A model generated the notes under the pieces. The model was not told the DNA's origin and made no database searches. It saw nothing but the letters and a program-made list of their open reading frames with translations. Shown here in pieces: positions 16,293-24,667 of a stretch of 63,378 nucleotides of DNA. A program made the translations under genes and the position numbers. Origin of the DNA: Mycolicibacterium neoaurum ATCC 25795 (GTDB lineage Bacteria; Actinomycetota; Actinomycetes; Mycobacteriales; Mycobacteriaceae); the NCBI RefSeq assembly GCF_000691525.1, contig NZ_JMDW01000024.1:1-63378 (forward strand), given 5' to 3'. How positions within the stretch are numbered: the stretch's first letter is position 1; every line of letters starts with the position of its first letter.

Positions 16293-17105
16293 ATGCTGCC
16301 CGCCCTGATCGCCACCGATGTCGACGGCACCCTGCTCGACCAGCACGAACGAGTGACCCCCCGCACGGCCGCTGCGGTCCGGGCCGCGGTCGATGCCGGA
16401 GTGCAGTTCGTGCTGGCGACCGGCCGGCCGCCGCGCTGGATCCCGCCGGTCGTCGAGCAACTCGGTTTCGCGCCGATGGCGGTGTGCGCCAACGGTTCGG
16501 TGATCTACGACCCGGCCACCGATCGCATCATTTCGGCGCGCACGCTGTCGATAGAGGCGCTGACGAGGTTGGCAGATATCGCGGCAAGCGTGATCCCCGG
16601 CGCCGGTCTTGCCGTCGAGCGAGTGGGCCGCAGCGCCCACGATGCCGCGACCCCGCAGTTCGTCAGCTCTCCCGGGTACGAGCACGCCTGGTTGAACCCG
16701 GACAACACCGAGGTCTCGCTGGAGGATCTGCTCAGCGCGCCCGCGGTCAAGCTGCTGATCCGTAAGGCCGGTGCGCAATCCGGGGACATGGCCGAGGCAT
16801 TGGCACCCCATGTCGGCAGCGAGGGCGACCTGACGTACTCGACGAACAACGGCCTCATCGAGGTGCTTCCGAGCGGTCTGAGCAAGGCCACCGGGGTCGC
16901 CGAAGTGGCCGGGCCACTGGGGATCGCGGCGAGCGACATCATCACCTTCGGCGATATGCCCAATGACATCCCGATGTTGCAGTGGGCCGGCCTCGGGGTG
17001 GCGATGGGTAACGCGCATCCAGAGGCCAAGGCGGCGGCAGACGAGGTCACCACCCCCAACACCGAGGACGGATTGGCCCGCGTCCTGGAACGCTGGTGGT
17101 TATAG
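16293..17105 (+). CDS. HAD-superfamily Cof-type phosphatase (Rv3813c-like)
   Basis: This 270-residue protein has HAD motif I DVDGTLLD (nucleophile and acid Asp), motif II in VLATGRPPR (Thr), and motif IV ITFGDMPNDIPML (GDxxND). The large cap between motifs II and III places it in the Cof/HAD-IIB group acting on sugar phosphates or FMN. ATG 16293 fits the family length; an in-frame ATG at 16197 would add 32 atypical residues. The stop overlaps the convergent amidase gene by 6 bp. Confidence 0.85.
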   Translation: MLPALIATDVDGTLLDQHERVTPRTAAAVRAAVDAGVQFVLATGRPPRWIPPVVEQLGFAPMAVCANGSVIYDPATDRIISARTLSIEALTRLADIAASVIPGAGLAVERVGRSAHDAATPQFVSSPGYEHAWLNPDNTEVSLEDLLSAPAVKLLIRKAGAQSGDMAEALAPHVGSEGDLTYSTNNGLIEVLPSGLSKATGVAEVAGPLGIAASDIITFGDMPNDIPMLQWAGLGVAMGNAHPEAKAAADEVTTPNTEDGLARVLERWWL

Positions 17106-18692
17106 CTTCCCGGCGCTGATCGGGGTGAATCGCTCCAGCTGGACCGGCGAATGCTCGGCGGCCGGAACTTCGTGGGGCACACCGTCGATGACTCTGGTGA
17201 CGGTGCCGTGCTCACGGTCGAAGTTCAGCGTTCCGTGTTGGAAGTTCTGTTTGATCCACAGCGGCTCGTCGATCTCGCCGCTGGTCGGCAAGCCGAGCGC
17301 TCCGCGTTCGAATCCCAGTGTGCCCCAGGCGTCATAGATGGCACCGGTGACCGGTTGGGCGCCCGATTCCGGAGACCAGTACATGGCCCCGTGGTCGAAG
17401 GTGGCGTAGCGGGCGGTCCCGAAACCGGAGGATTCCGGCGAGGTCGGCATGCCCAGCGGCCCCTTCTCGCTGCCCTCGGACTGCCACTTGGCGAAGATGG
17501 CGCCGCCGCGCAGGGAGTCGACCAGATCCTGTTGTCCCGGTGGGGCATTGAAGCGTGCCGCGATATCGCGCAGCAATCCCATCTGGGCGTAGGCGGCGGC
17601 ACCGGGGCATTCGGTGTTGCCGACGTCGCGGTGGGTGAAGATGGTGGGCAGGGTCGGTGTGGCGCCGCGCGGGAACAGGGTGAAGCTGCCGCCCGCGGAG
17701 GTCAGCGCGACGGTGCCACGCGGGTCCACCCGGTCCAGGCCCAGTCGCCAGCCGAGCAGCCGCCCGGTGGTGCGGAGCTGGATCGGTGTCGGCGGTTCGG
17801 CGTTGAAGTCGCCGATCATCGCCACACCCCAGGTGTCGGTGTTGAATCCGCCGGTGTGCGCGCCCTGCACGGCGCGGTCCATCCCGCCGGCGCGCCCCTC
17901 GAAGACTTGCCCGTACCTGTCGACCAGCGCGTTGTAGGCCATATCGCACCAGCCCAGTGTGCGGGCGTGGTACTCGTAGATGGACCGCACGATCGCGGCG
18001 GAATCCTCCGGTGTGTAGTCATTGCTGCCCGCGGTGTGGTGCACCACCCCGGCGCGGATACCGCGGTCGTAGATGGGTGCGCCGCAACGCAGCGACTCGT
18101 CGGCCCCCCACTGCGCCCGCGAGATGATCTGTGGCGCCTGGCCCGGCACGGTGACCGCCGCCGGCGGTGGGATTTGGATATCGACCGGCGCCTCGGGCGG
18201 GCTGATGAGGACCGCGTTGACGTTCTGGGGCAACGGGTGCGCGACATTGGCCGGGATATAGCCCAGATCCGTCGTCGGCTTGGGTTCCGGTGCGGGGGTG
18301 TGGGTCACCGCGATCTGGACGGCATTGGTACGGCCGACGAAAACCGGTTCGGTGCCATGGGTGGCCTGGGCGTCGGGGCCGATACCGTCGAGCGCCTCGG
18401 CGGTGTACCAGGGTCCCCAGCTCCCGTCGGCGCGTTGCGCCCGGACCCGGGCGCTGGTGCCTTCCAGGTCCTCGGCGGTCAGTGCCACCAGCGAGAACGG
18501 GGTGTCCTGCCGGATCTCGCGAATCGTCTCACCGGTACCCAGATCACGTAGGGGCTGCTGGGTGATGGCCGTCGCCGAGTTGTGGGCGGACGCATCGTCA
18601 CCGGGGAGGCCGCTGACGGCCCAGGGCAGGATCGCGACCGTTCCGAGCACTGCGGACAGCAGTAGCGACGGTGTTGGACGGCGACGCGGCAC
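17100..18692 (-). CDS. Exported PGRP/amidase-domain protein with LGFP repeats (Rv3811-like)
   Basis: A 530-residue secreted protein. An N-terminal signal sequence (PRRRPTPSLLLSAVLGTVAI) is followed by a region of about 150 residues. Then comes a peptidoglycan-recognition/amidase_2 domain (about 190-345): ISRAQWGADESLR, VVHHTAGSNDYTP, YNALVDRYGQVFEGR and FTHRDVGNTECPG. The His, Tyr and Cys ligands for zinc seem present (VVHHT, THRD, ECPG), so amidase activity is plausible. The last about 140 residues are LGFP repeats (GPLGMPTS, GALGLPTSGE), which bind cell-wall polymers in corynebacteria. GTG 18692 is the start. Confidence 0.9.
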   Translation of the reverse strand: MPRRRPTPSLLLSAVLGTVAILPWAVSGLPGDDASAHNSATAITQQPLRDLGTGETIREIRQDTPFSLVALTAEDLEGTSARVRAQRADGSWGPWYTAEALDGIGPDAQATHGTEPVFVGRTNAVQIAVTHTPAPEPKPTTDLGYIPANVAHPLPQNVNAVLISPPEAPVDIQIPPPAAVTVPGQAPQIISRAQWGADESLRCGAPIYDRGIRAGVVHHTAGSNDYTPEDSAAIVRSIYEYHARTLGWCDMAYNALVDRYGQVFEGRAGGMDRAVQGAHTGGFNTDTWGVAMIGDFNAEPPTPIQLRTTGRLLGWRLGLDRVDPRGTVALTSAGGSFTLFPRGATPTLPTIFTHRDVGNTECPGAAAYAQMGLLRDIAARFNAPPGQQDLVDSLRGGAIFAKWQSEGSEKGPLGMPTSPESSGFGTARYATFDHGAMYWSPESGAQPVTGAIYDAWGTLGFERGALGLPTSGEIDEPLWIKQNFQHGTLNFDREHGTVTRVIDGVPHEVPAAEHSPVQLERFTPISAGKL

Positions 18693-18748
18693 AAGCAGAT
18701 GTTACGTATGTGCTTGGTGTTACCAGTGTTGCGACACGCCTGCACATA

Positions 18749-18786
18749 ACGGCACCGCAGAGCCAGGCTGGCTTCTGCGGTGCCGT
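18749..18786. terminator. Strong hairpin between erp and the amidase gene
   Basis: A perfect 13-bp inverted repeat (ACGGCACCGCAGA at 18749-18761, TCTGCGGTGCCGT at 18774-18786) encloses a second short stem GCCA/TGGC around GGC. No T-run follows, as is common in mycobacteria. It lies just past the erp stop and upstream of the amidase start. Confidence 0.75.
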
Positions 18787-18810
18787 CAGGTGACAGGCTT
18801 TGCGGGCCGA

Positions 18811-19806
18811 CTACGCTCCGGCGGCCGATGCTGCTGCCGCGGCCGCACCCGTGGCGGCCTCGGCCGCACCGAGTGCCGGTGCCGCTGCGGCCGGGGCGGC
18901 CGCCGCTGCGGGAGCAGCTGCCGGAGCCGCGCTCTTGACCGCCGACATGATCGCCGGCATCACCATGCCCTTGAGCAGGTCGATCGCCTGCCCGGCGCCG
19001 AGCTGTTCGGCGGCGCTGTTGATGGTGCCCAGCAGTCCGCCGCTGCCCGGCGCGGCCATCGGCGCCGCCAGCGACGGCTCGGCGCCGAGGATCGGGTAGG
19101 TACCCGCCATCGGATCCAGGCCGATCGGCGCGGCGATCGGGATTTCACCCGGCAGCCCCACGCCGCCGAGACCCGGATCGGTCAGGCCCACCGGGCTGGT
19201 CAGGCCGGGAGCGGTCAGCGAGGTCGGTGACAGGGCGCCCGGTGACAGCGACGGTCCGGCAGCGCCGACCGGCGGAATGCTCAGACCGGGTGTACTGAGC
19301 TCCGGTGTGGTCAACCCCGGCGTCGTGAGCCCCGGTGTCGTCAACCCGGGCGTCGTCAGCTCCGGGGTGGTCAGACCTGGCGTGGTCAGACCGGGCGTGG
19401 TCAGACCGGGCGTGGTCAGTTCGGGGGTCGTCAGCCCTGGGGTGGTGAGCCCTGGCGCGGTCAGGCCCGGCGTGGTCAGACCGGGCGAGGTGAGGCCCGG
19501 GGAGGTCAGGCCGGGGGAGGCCAAACCGGGGGAGGTCAGCGTCGGGCTCGCCGCCGATGCGCCGGACAGCAGACCGGTCGGGATCGGGGGCATGTTGACG
19601 CCGAACTGCGAGAGTCCCTGCGACAGCGCCGAGAACAGCTCCATCGGAAGGTCGGTGATCATCGCGGCGTGCACGAACTCGCGATGCTGCGGTTCCTTCG
19701 CCTCGGACATCTCGGATACGGCGGCAATGGCAACTGGACTTGCGACGGCCAGGGCGGCGACTGCGCTCATGGCTGTCGAGAGCTTGCGTCGACGTCGGTT
19801 CGGCAC
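18811..19806 (-). CDS. erp: Exported repetitive protein Erp
   Basis: This 331-residue exported protein starts VPNRRRRKLSTAMSAVAALA, identical to the start I recall for M. tuberculosis Erp (Rv3810, pirG). A signal peptide covers residues 1-30. A short conserved N-terminal domain follows, then 17 PGLTS-type pentapeptides (93-177), and an Ala/Pro-rich C-terminal region ending in a run of small residues. Erp is surface-exposed and affects cell-wall integrity and, in pathogens, virulence. GTG 19806 has a GAGGAG RBS 8 bases upstream. It is divergent from glf. Confidence 0.95.
   Translation of the reverse strand: MPNRRRRKLSTAMSAVAALAVASPVAIAAVSEMSEAKEPQHREFVHAAMITDLPMELFSALSQGLSQFGVNMPPIPTGLLSGASAASPTLTSPGLASPGLTSPGLTSPGLTTPGLTAPGLTTPGLTTPELTTPGLTTPGLTTPGLTTPELTTPGLTTPGLTTPGLTTPELSTPGLSIPPVGAAGPSLSPGALSPTSLTAPGLTSPVGLTDPGLGGVGLPGEIPIAAPIGLDPMAGTYPILGAEPSLAAPMAAPGSGGLLGTINSAAEQLGAGQAIDLLKGMVMPAIMSAVKSAAPAAAPAAAAAPAAAAPALGAAEAATGAAAAAASAAGA
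19276..19530. repeat. 17 tandem 15-bp units encoding PGLTS-type repeats in erp
   Basis: Each 15-bp unit encodes Pro-(Gly/Glu)-Leu-(Thr/Ser/Ala)-x. From unit 8 a higher-order period appears: PELTT followed by three PGLTT, then repeated. That implies growth of a 60-bp block. Copy number in erp varies between mycobacterial species. Confidence 0.9.
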
Positions 19807-20034
19807 GGAAGTCTCCTCAATACATGGACTACGTGTGTTTTTCGGGTGCTGCTCGGGTGACACGGTTGGCGTTGCGATGGTTCTCGTGCCCCGGTAACCG
19901 CCGAGCTGCCAACGCGTTTGATGGTACTGCTGTGACTAGTGGGTCTAGAGTGACGATGCGGAATCGTGAGCGAATCGCGACCTGCCGTTCGACCGGGCAT
20001 GTCACACGTTTCGGGTCGGCGGGCACCGGTCGGA

Positions 20035-20040
20035 TACCCT
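20035..20040 (+). promoter_or_regulatory. Candidate -10 element for the glf operon
   Basis: TACCCT fits TANNNT and lies eight bases before the glf ATG; no ribosome-binding site precedes that ATG, suggesting a leaderless or near-leaderless message. Confidence 0.4.
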
Positions 20041-20048
20041 TGCTGCCG

Positions 20049-21278
20049 ATGACCGATCAATCTCCTGGCCTGCCCTCCGACCGCTTTGACCTCATCATCG
20101 TGGGATCCGGATTCTTCGGCCTGACGATCGCCGAGCGCGCGGCCACCCAGCTCGGCAAGCGTGTGCTCGTCGTCGAGCGACGCTCCCATATAGGAGGTAA
20201 CGCGTACTCGGAGGCGGACCCCGCCACCGGTATCGAGATCCACCGCTACGGCGCGCACCTCTTCCACACGTCCAACAAGCGGGTGTGGGACTACGTACGC
20301 AACTTCACCGACTTCACCGGCTACCAACACCGGGTGTTCGCGCTGCACGCGGGCCAGGCCTATCAGTTCCCGATGGGCCTCGGTCTGGTTTCGCAGTTCT
20401 TCGGGCGGTACTTCAGCCCCGATGAGGCCCGTGCGCTGATCAAAGAGCAGGCCGCCGAGATCGACACCGCGGATGCGCAGAACCTGGAAGAGAAGGCCAT
20501 CTCGCTGATCGGCCGCCCGCTCTACGAGGCGTTCGTCAAGCACTACACGGCCAAGCAGTGGCAGACCGATCCCGCCGAGCTGCCCGCCGCCATCATCAAT
20601 CGGCTGCCGGTGCGCTACAACTTCGACAACCGGTACTTCAACGACACCTATGAGGGGCTGCCGGTCGACGGTTACACCGCCTGGCTGCAGAACATGGCGG
20701 CCGACGAGCGTATCGAGGTGCGACTGGACACCGACTGGTTCGACGTCCGCGACGAGCTCAGAGCGCAGAGTCCGGATGCTCCGGTGGTCTACACCGGCCC
20801 GCTGGATCGCTACTTCGACTATGTCGACGGCCGCCTCGGCTGGCGCACGCTGGACTTCGAGACCGAGGTGCTCCCCACCGGTGATTTCCAGGGCACACCC
20901 GTCATGAACTACAACGACGCCGACGTGCCGTTCACCCGCATCCACGAGTTCCGGCACTTCCATCCCGAGCGGGATTATCCGAACGACAAGACGGTGATCA
21001 TGCGGGAGTTCTCCCGCTTCGCCGAGGCCGATGACGAGCCGTACTACCCGATCAACACCGATGCCGACCGGCGTCTGTTGGCCGGGTATCGCGAGCGGGC
21101 CAAGGCCGAGACCGCAACGGCCAAGGTGCTCTTCGGCGGGCGGCTGGGCACCTATCAGTACCTCGACATGCACATGGCGATCGCCAGCGCGCTCAACATG
21201 TACGACAACATTCTGGCGCCGCACTTGCGCGACGGTGCTGCGCTGAACGCCAACGACGAAGGCAGCAATCCATCATGA
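20049..21278 (+). CDS. glf: UDP-galactopyranose mutase
   Basis: A 409-residue flavoenzyme converting UDP-galactopyranose to UDP-galactofuranose, the donor for the arabinogalactan galactan. The Rossmann FAD motif is LIIVGSGFFGLTIAER. HIGGNAYSE, RYGAHLFHTSNKRVWDYV and FTDFTGYQHRVFA follow as in all Glf proteins; the substrate-binding arginines lie in ITRLPVRY-type and HEFRHF segments. ATG 20049 (MTDQSPGLPSDRFDLIIVG) is close to the M. tuberculosis N-terminus. It overlaps glfT2 by ATGA and heads the operon glf-glfT2-PAP2-ubiA-aftB. Confidence 0.97.
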   Translation: MTDQSPGLPSDRFDLIIVGSGFFGLTIAERAATQLGKRVLVVERRSHIGGNAYSEADPATGIEIHRYGAHLFHTSNKRVWDYVRNFTDFTGYQHRVFALHAGQAYQFPMGLGLVSQFFGRYFSPDEARALIKEQAAEIDTADAQNLEEKAISLIGRPLYEAFVKHYTAKQWQTDPAELPAAIINRLPVRYNFDNRYFNDTYEGLPVDGYTAWLQNMAADERIEVRLDTDWFDVRDELRAQSPDAPVVYTGPLDRYFDYVDGRLGWRTLDFETEVLPTGDFQGTPVMNYNDADVPFTRIHEFRHFHPERDYPNDKTVIMREFSRFAEADDEPYYPINTDADRRLLAGYRERAKAETATAKVLFGGRLGTYQYLDMHMAIASALNMYDNILAPHLRDGAALNANDEGSNPS

Positions 21279-23212
21279 GCGACATCCCATCCGGAGCACT
21301 GGACTCGACCGAGTCGCGTGCGGTGAGCCTGCTGTCGCGGATCATCCTGCCGCGACCCGGCGAACCGCTCGATGTCCGCAAGCTCTACATCGAGGAATCC
21401 GAGACCAATGCCCGGCGTGCGCACGCGCCGACCCGCACCACCCTGGAGATCGGTGCCGAGTCGGAGGTGTCGTTCGCCACCTACTTCAACGCCTTTCCGG
21501 CGAGCTACTGGCGGCGTTGGTCGATTCTGGAATCGGTGGTGCTGCGTGTCGAACTGACCGGTACCGCCCGCATCGACCTCTACCGGTCCAAGGCCACCGG
21601 CGCTCGGATCACCGTCGGCGGAACCGAGGCCTCCAGCGTCGGCGAGACGCCCGCGGTCATCGAGTTCGAGGTCGAACTCGCCCCGTTCGAAGACGGCGGT
21701 TGGATCTGGTTCGACGTCACCACCGACACCGCGGTGACGGTGCACAGCGCCGGCTGGTACGCCCCGGTCCAGGCGCCCGGCCGGGCCGATGTGGCCATCG
21801 GCATCCCGACCTTCAACCGGCCGGCCGACTGCGTGAGCGCGCTGGCCGCGCTGACATCGGATCCATTGGTCGACAAGGTGATCAGTACGGTCATCGTCTC
21901 CGATCAGGGCAACAACAAGGCCAAGGACCACCCGGGTTTCGAGGCGGCCGCGGCCGCCCTCGGGGACCGTCTGATGATTCGCTACCAGCCCAATCTCGGT
22001 GGGTCCGGGGGATACAGCCGGGTCATGTACGAGGCTTTGAAGAACACCGAGTGCGAACAGATCCTGTTCATGGACGACGATATCCGCGTCGAGCCGGACT
22101 CCATCCTGCGGGCACTGGCCTTCAACCGGTTCGCCAAGGTGCCGACCCTCGTCGGTGGGCAGATGCTCAACCTGCAGGAGCCCAGCCACTTGCACGTCAT
22201 GGGCGAGATGATCGACTCCGAGAACTTCATGTGGACCGGCGCGATCAACACCGAGTACGACCACAACTTCGCCAAGTACCCGCTGAACTCCGAGGAGCAC
22301 GAGCGCAGCCGGATGCTGCACCGCCGCATCGATGTCGACTACAACGGCTGGTGGATGTGCATGATCCCGCGCAAGGTGGCCCAGGAGCTCGGTCAGCCGC
22401 TGCCGCTGTTCATCAAGTGGGATGACTCCGAGTACGGTCTGCGCGCGGGCGAACACGGCTACCCGACGGTCACTTTGCCGGGCGCGGCCATCTGGCATAT
22501 GGCCTGGAGCGACAAGGACGATGCCATCGACTGGCAGGCCTACTTTCACCTGCGCAACCGGTTGGTGGTGGCGGCCCTGCACTGGGACGGCAAGATCGGT
22601 GGTCTGGTTGCCAGCCATCTGAAGGCGACGCTGAAACACCTGCTCTGCCTTGAATACTCGACGGTCGCCATTCAGAACAAGGCGATGGACGACTTCCTCG
22701 CCGGACCCGACCACATCTTCTCGATCCTGGAATCCGCGCTGCCGGAAGTCCGCGCCTTGCGGCAGCAGTTCCCGGACGCCGTGGTGCTGGAGAGCGCCAG
22801 CGCATTGCCTGCCCCGTCGGACAAGAGGTGGCGCAAGAAGGTCGCCATCCCGACCAACCCGCTGTCCATCGCGTCCCGCTTGACACGCGGTGTGGCCCAT
22901 CAGCTCTCACCGCACGACCCGGCGCACCACGTGCGCCCGCAGATCAACGTCGCCACCCAGGACGCCCGGTGGTTCTCGCTGTGCACGGTCGACGGGGTCA
23001 CCGTGACCACCGCCGACGGCCGCGGCGTGGTGTACCGGCAGCGCGACCGGGAAAAGATGTTCGGGCTGCTGCGCGAGTCGCTCAAACGACAGCTGCTGTT
23101 GGTCCGTAAGTTCGACAGAATGCGCAAGGTGTACCGCGCCGCGCTGCCCGAGCTCACCAGCCCTCGCCGCTGGGAGGCCGTCCTGAACCAGTCGGCGCTG
23201 GAGCGGGCCTGA
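21275..23212 (+). CDS. glfT2: Galactofuranosyltransferase GlfT2
   Basis: This 645-residue processive GT2 enzyme adds alternating beta-1,5 and beta-1,6 galactofuranose to the lipid-linked galactan at the inner membrane. An N-terminal beta-barrel (about 1-165) precedes the GT-A domain, with IGIPTFNRPADC and the metal-binding D267-D268-D269 of FMDDDIRVEP. IKWDDSEYGLRA and HMAWSDKDD carry the catalytic Asp and His. A helical C-terminal part follows. Length agrees with the M. tuberculosis protein (about 637). It starts inside the glf stop codon. Confidence 0.97.
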   Translation: MSDIPSGALDSTESRAVSLLSRIILPRPGEPLDVRKLYIEESETNARRAHAPTRTTLEIGAESEVSFATYFNAFPASYWRRWSILESVVLRVELTGTARIDLYRSKATGARITVGGTEASSVGETPAVIEFEVELAPFEDGGWIWFDVTTDTAVTVHSAGWYAPVQAPGRADVAIGIPTFNRPADCVSALAALTSDPLVDKVISTVIVSDQGNNKAKDHPGFEAAAAALGDRLMIRYQPNLGGSGGYSRVMYEALKNTECEQILFMDDDIRVEPDSILRALAFNRFAKVPTLVGGQMLNLQEPSHLHVMGEMIDSENFMWTGAINTEYDHNFAKYPLNSEEHERSRMLHRRIDVDYNGWWMCMIPRKVAQELGQPLPLFIKWDDSEYGLRAGEHGYPTVTLPGAAIWHMAWSDKDDAIDWQAYFHLRNRLVVAALHWDGKIGGLVASHLKATLKHLLCLEYSTVAIQNKAMDDFLAGPDHIFSILESALPEVRALRQQFPDAVVLESASALPAPSDKRWRKKVAIPTNPLSIASRLTRGVAHQLSPHDPAHHVRPQINVATQDARWFSLCTVDGVTVTTADGRGVVYRQRDREKMFGLLRESLKRQLLLVRKFDRMRKVYRAALPELTSPRRWEAVLNQSALERA

Positions 23213-23213
23213 C

Positions 23214-23750
23214 GTGACTGCGGATCTGGCGCCCGAAGAGGCGGCACTCGTCGCGGTTCAGTCCGCATTGGCCGGTCGGCCCGGGGTATTGACGACCGCG
23301 CGAACCCTCTCGCACTTCGGTGAGCACAGCGCGGGCTGGGTCGGCGTCTCCGTGCTGGGAGCCGTGCTGCAGCCGCAGCGCCGCCGCGCCTGGCTCACCG
23401 CGGGCATCGGCGCCTTCGCCGCGCATGCCGCCGCGGTGGTGATCAAACGGGTCGTCAAGCGTAAACGCCCGCACCACCCGGCCATCGCGGTCAACGTCGG
23501 CACCCCGAGCAAGCTGAGTTTCCCCTCGGCACACGCCACGTCGACCACTGCTGCGGCCATCCTGCTTGGCCGCGTCACCGGGCTCCCGCTACCGTGGCTG
23601 CTGATTCCGCCGATGGCGCTGTCGCGTCTGGTCCTCGGCGTGCACTACCCGACCGACGTGTTGACCGGTGTTGTGGTCGGCGCGGCGGTCGCCAGAACCG
23701 TGGACGCTGTCGCGGACCGCACGGCGGGCCGAAAGGAATCAGGACTGTGA
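23214..23750 (+). CDS. PAP2-family phosphatase (Rv3807c-like)
   Basis: A 178-residue membrane phosphatase with the three PAP2 motifs: KRVVKRKRPHHP, SFPSAHATST (PSGH type, here PSAH) and SRLVLGVHYPTDVLTG. Several helices are predicted. At this position in M. tuberculosis the protein is proposed to dephosphorylate decaprenyl-phosphoryl-5-phosphoribose, the product of the next gene, on the way to decaprenyl-phospho-arabinose. GTG 23214 begins one base after the glfT2 stop and the end overlaps ubiA by GTGA, so coupling is tight. Confidence 0.9.
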   Translation: MTADLAPEEAALVAVQSALAGRPGVLTTARTLSHFGEHSAGWVGVSVLGAVLQPQRRRAWLTAGIGAFAAHAAAVVIKRVVKRKRPHHPAIAVNVGTPSKLSFPSAHATSTTAAAILLGRVTGLPLPWLLIPPMALSRLVLGVHYPTDVLTGVVVGAAVARTVDAVADRTAGRKESGL

Positions 23751-24667
23751 GCGAAGAACCGCACCCGACTCACGCGCCACCGAAGAACCTGGCGGCGGGA
23801 ATCGTCAAGGCGCTGCGCCCGCGTCAGTGGGTGAAGAACGTCTTGGTATTCGCCGCCCCGGTGGCCGCACTCGGTGACGACCGCTTCGTCGTCGACGACT
23901 ACCGCACGGTCCTGGTCAAGGTGCTGGTGGCCTTCGTGGTGTTCAGCCTGGCCGCCTCGTCGGTGTACCTGGTCAACGATGCACGCGATGTGGAGGCCGA
24001 CCGGGCCCATCCCACCAAGCGGTTCCGGCCGATCGCGGCCGGTGTGGTTCCCGAATCTCTGGCCTACATCCTGGCCGTCGTGCTCGGGGTGGCCGCCCTG
24101 GTCATCTCCTGGCTGGTCTCGCCCAACCTCGCCGTGGTGATCGGCGTCTACATCGTCATCCAGCTGGCCTATTGTTTCGGCCTCAAACACCAGCCGGTCA
24201 TCGATATCTGCATCGTGTCCTCCGGCTTCCTCATCCGCGCCATCGCCGGTGGTGTCGCCGCGGGAATCCAACTCTCGCAGTGGTTCCTGCTCGTGATGGC
24301 CTTCGGTTCGCTGTTCATGGCGGCCGGAAAGCGGTACGCGGAGCTGCAACTCGCCGAGCGCACGGGTGCCAAGATCCGCAAGTCGCTGGAGAGCTACACC
24401 AGCGGATACCTGCGCTTCGTCTGGACGCTGGCCGCCACCGCGGTGGTGCTGTGCTACGCGCTGTTCGCTTTCGAGCGCGACGGCGGTTCGGCATCGTGGT
24501 GGGCCATCTCGATCATCCCGTTCACCATCGCGATCCTGCGCTATGCGGTCGACATCGACGGCGGGCACGCCGGCGAGCCCGAGGAGATCGCCCTTGGCGA
24601 CCGGGTGCTGCAGGTGCTCGCCCTGGCCTTGATCGGTACCGTCGGTGCGGCTGCCTACTTCAGTTGA
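23747..24667 (+). CDS. ubiA: Decaprenyl-phosphate phosphoribosyltransferase (UbiA family)
   Basis: This 306-residue integral membrane prenyl-phosphate transferase joins decaprenyl phosphate to 5-phosphoribosyl pyrophosphate, the first committed step to the arabinose donor. The Asp-rich motif NDARDVEADR (NDxxDxxxD) and the following KRFRPIAAG mark the active site; about nine TM helices are visible. Start GTG 23747 overlaps the PAP2 stop and has an AAAGGAA RBS. Changes in this gene also affect ethambutol susceptibility in M. tuberculosis. Confidence 0.96.
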   Translation: MSEEPHPTHAPPKNLAAGIVKALRPRQWVKNVLVFAAPVAALGDDRFVVDDYRTVLVKVLVAFVVFSLAASSVYLVNDARDVEADRAHPTKRFRPIAAGVVPESLAYILAVVLGVAALVISWLVSPNLAVVIGVYIVIQLAYCFGLKHQPVIDICIVSSGFLIRAIAGGVAAGIQLSQWFLLVMAFGSLFMAAGKRYAELQLAERTGAKIRKSLESYTSGYLRFVWTLAATAVVLCYALFAFERDGGSASWWAISIIPFTIAILRYAVDIDGGHAGEPEEIALGDRVLQVLALALIGTVGAAAYFS

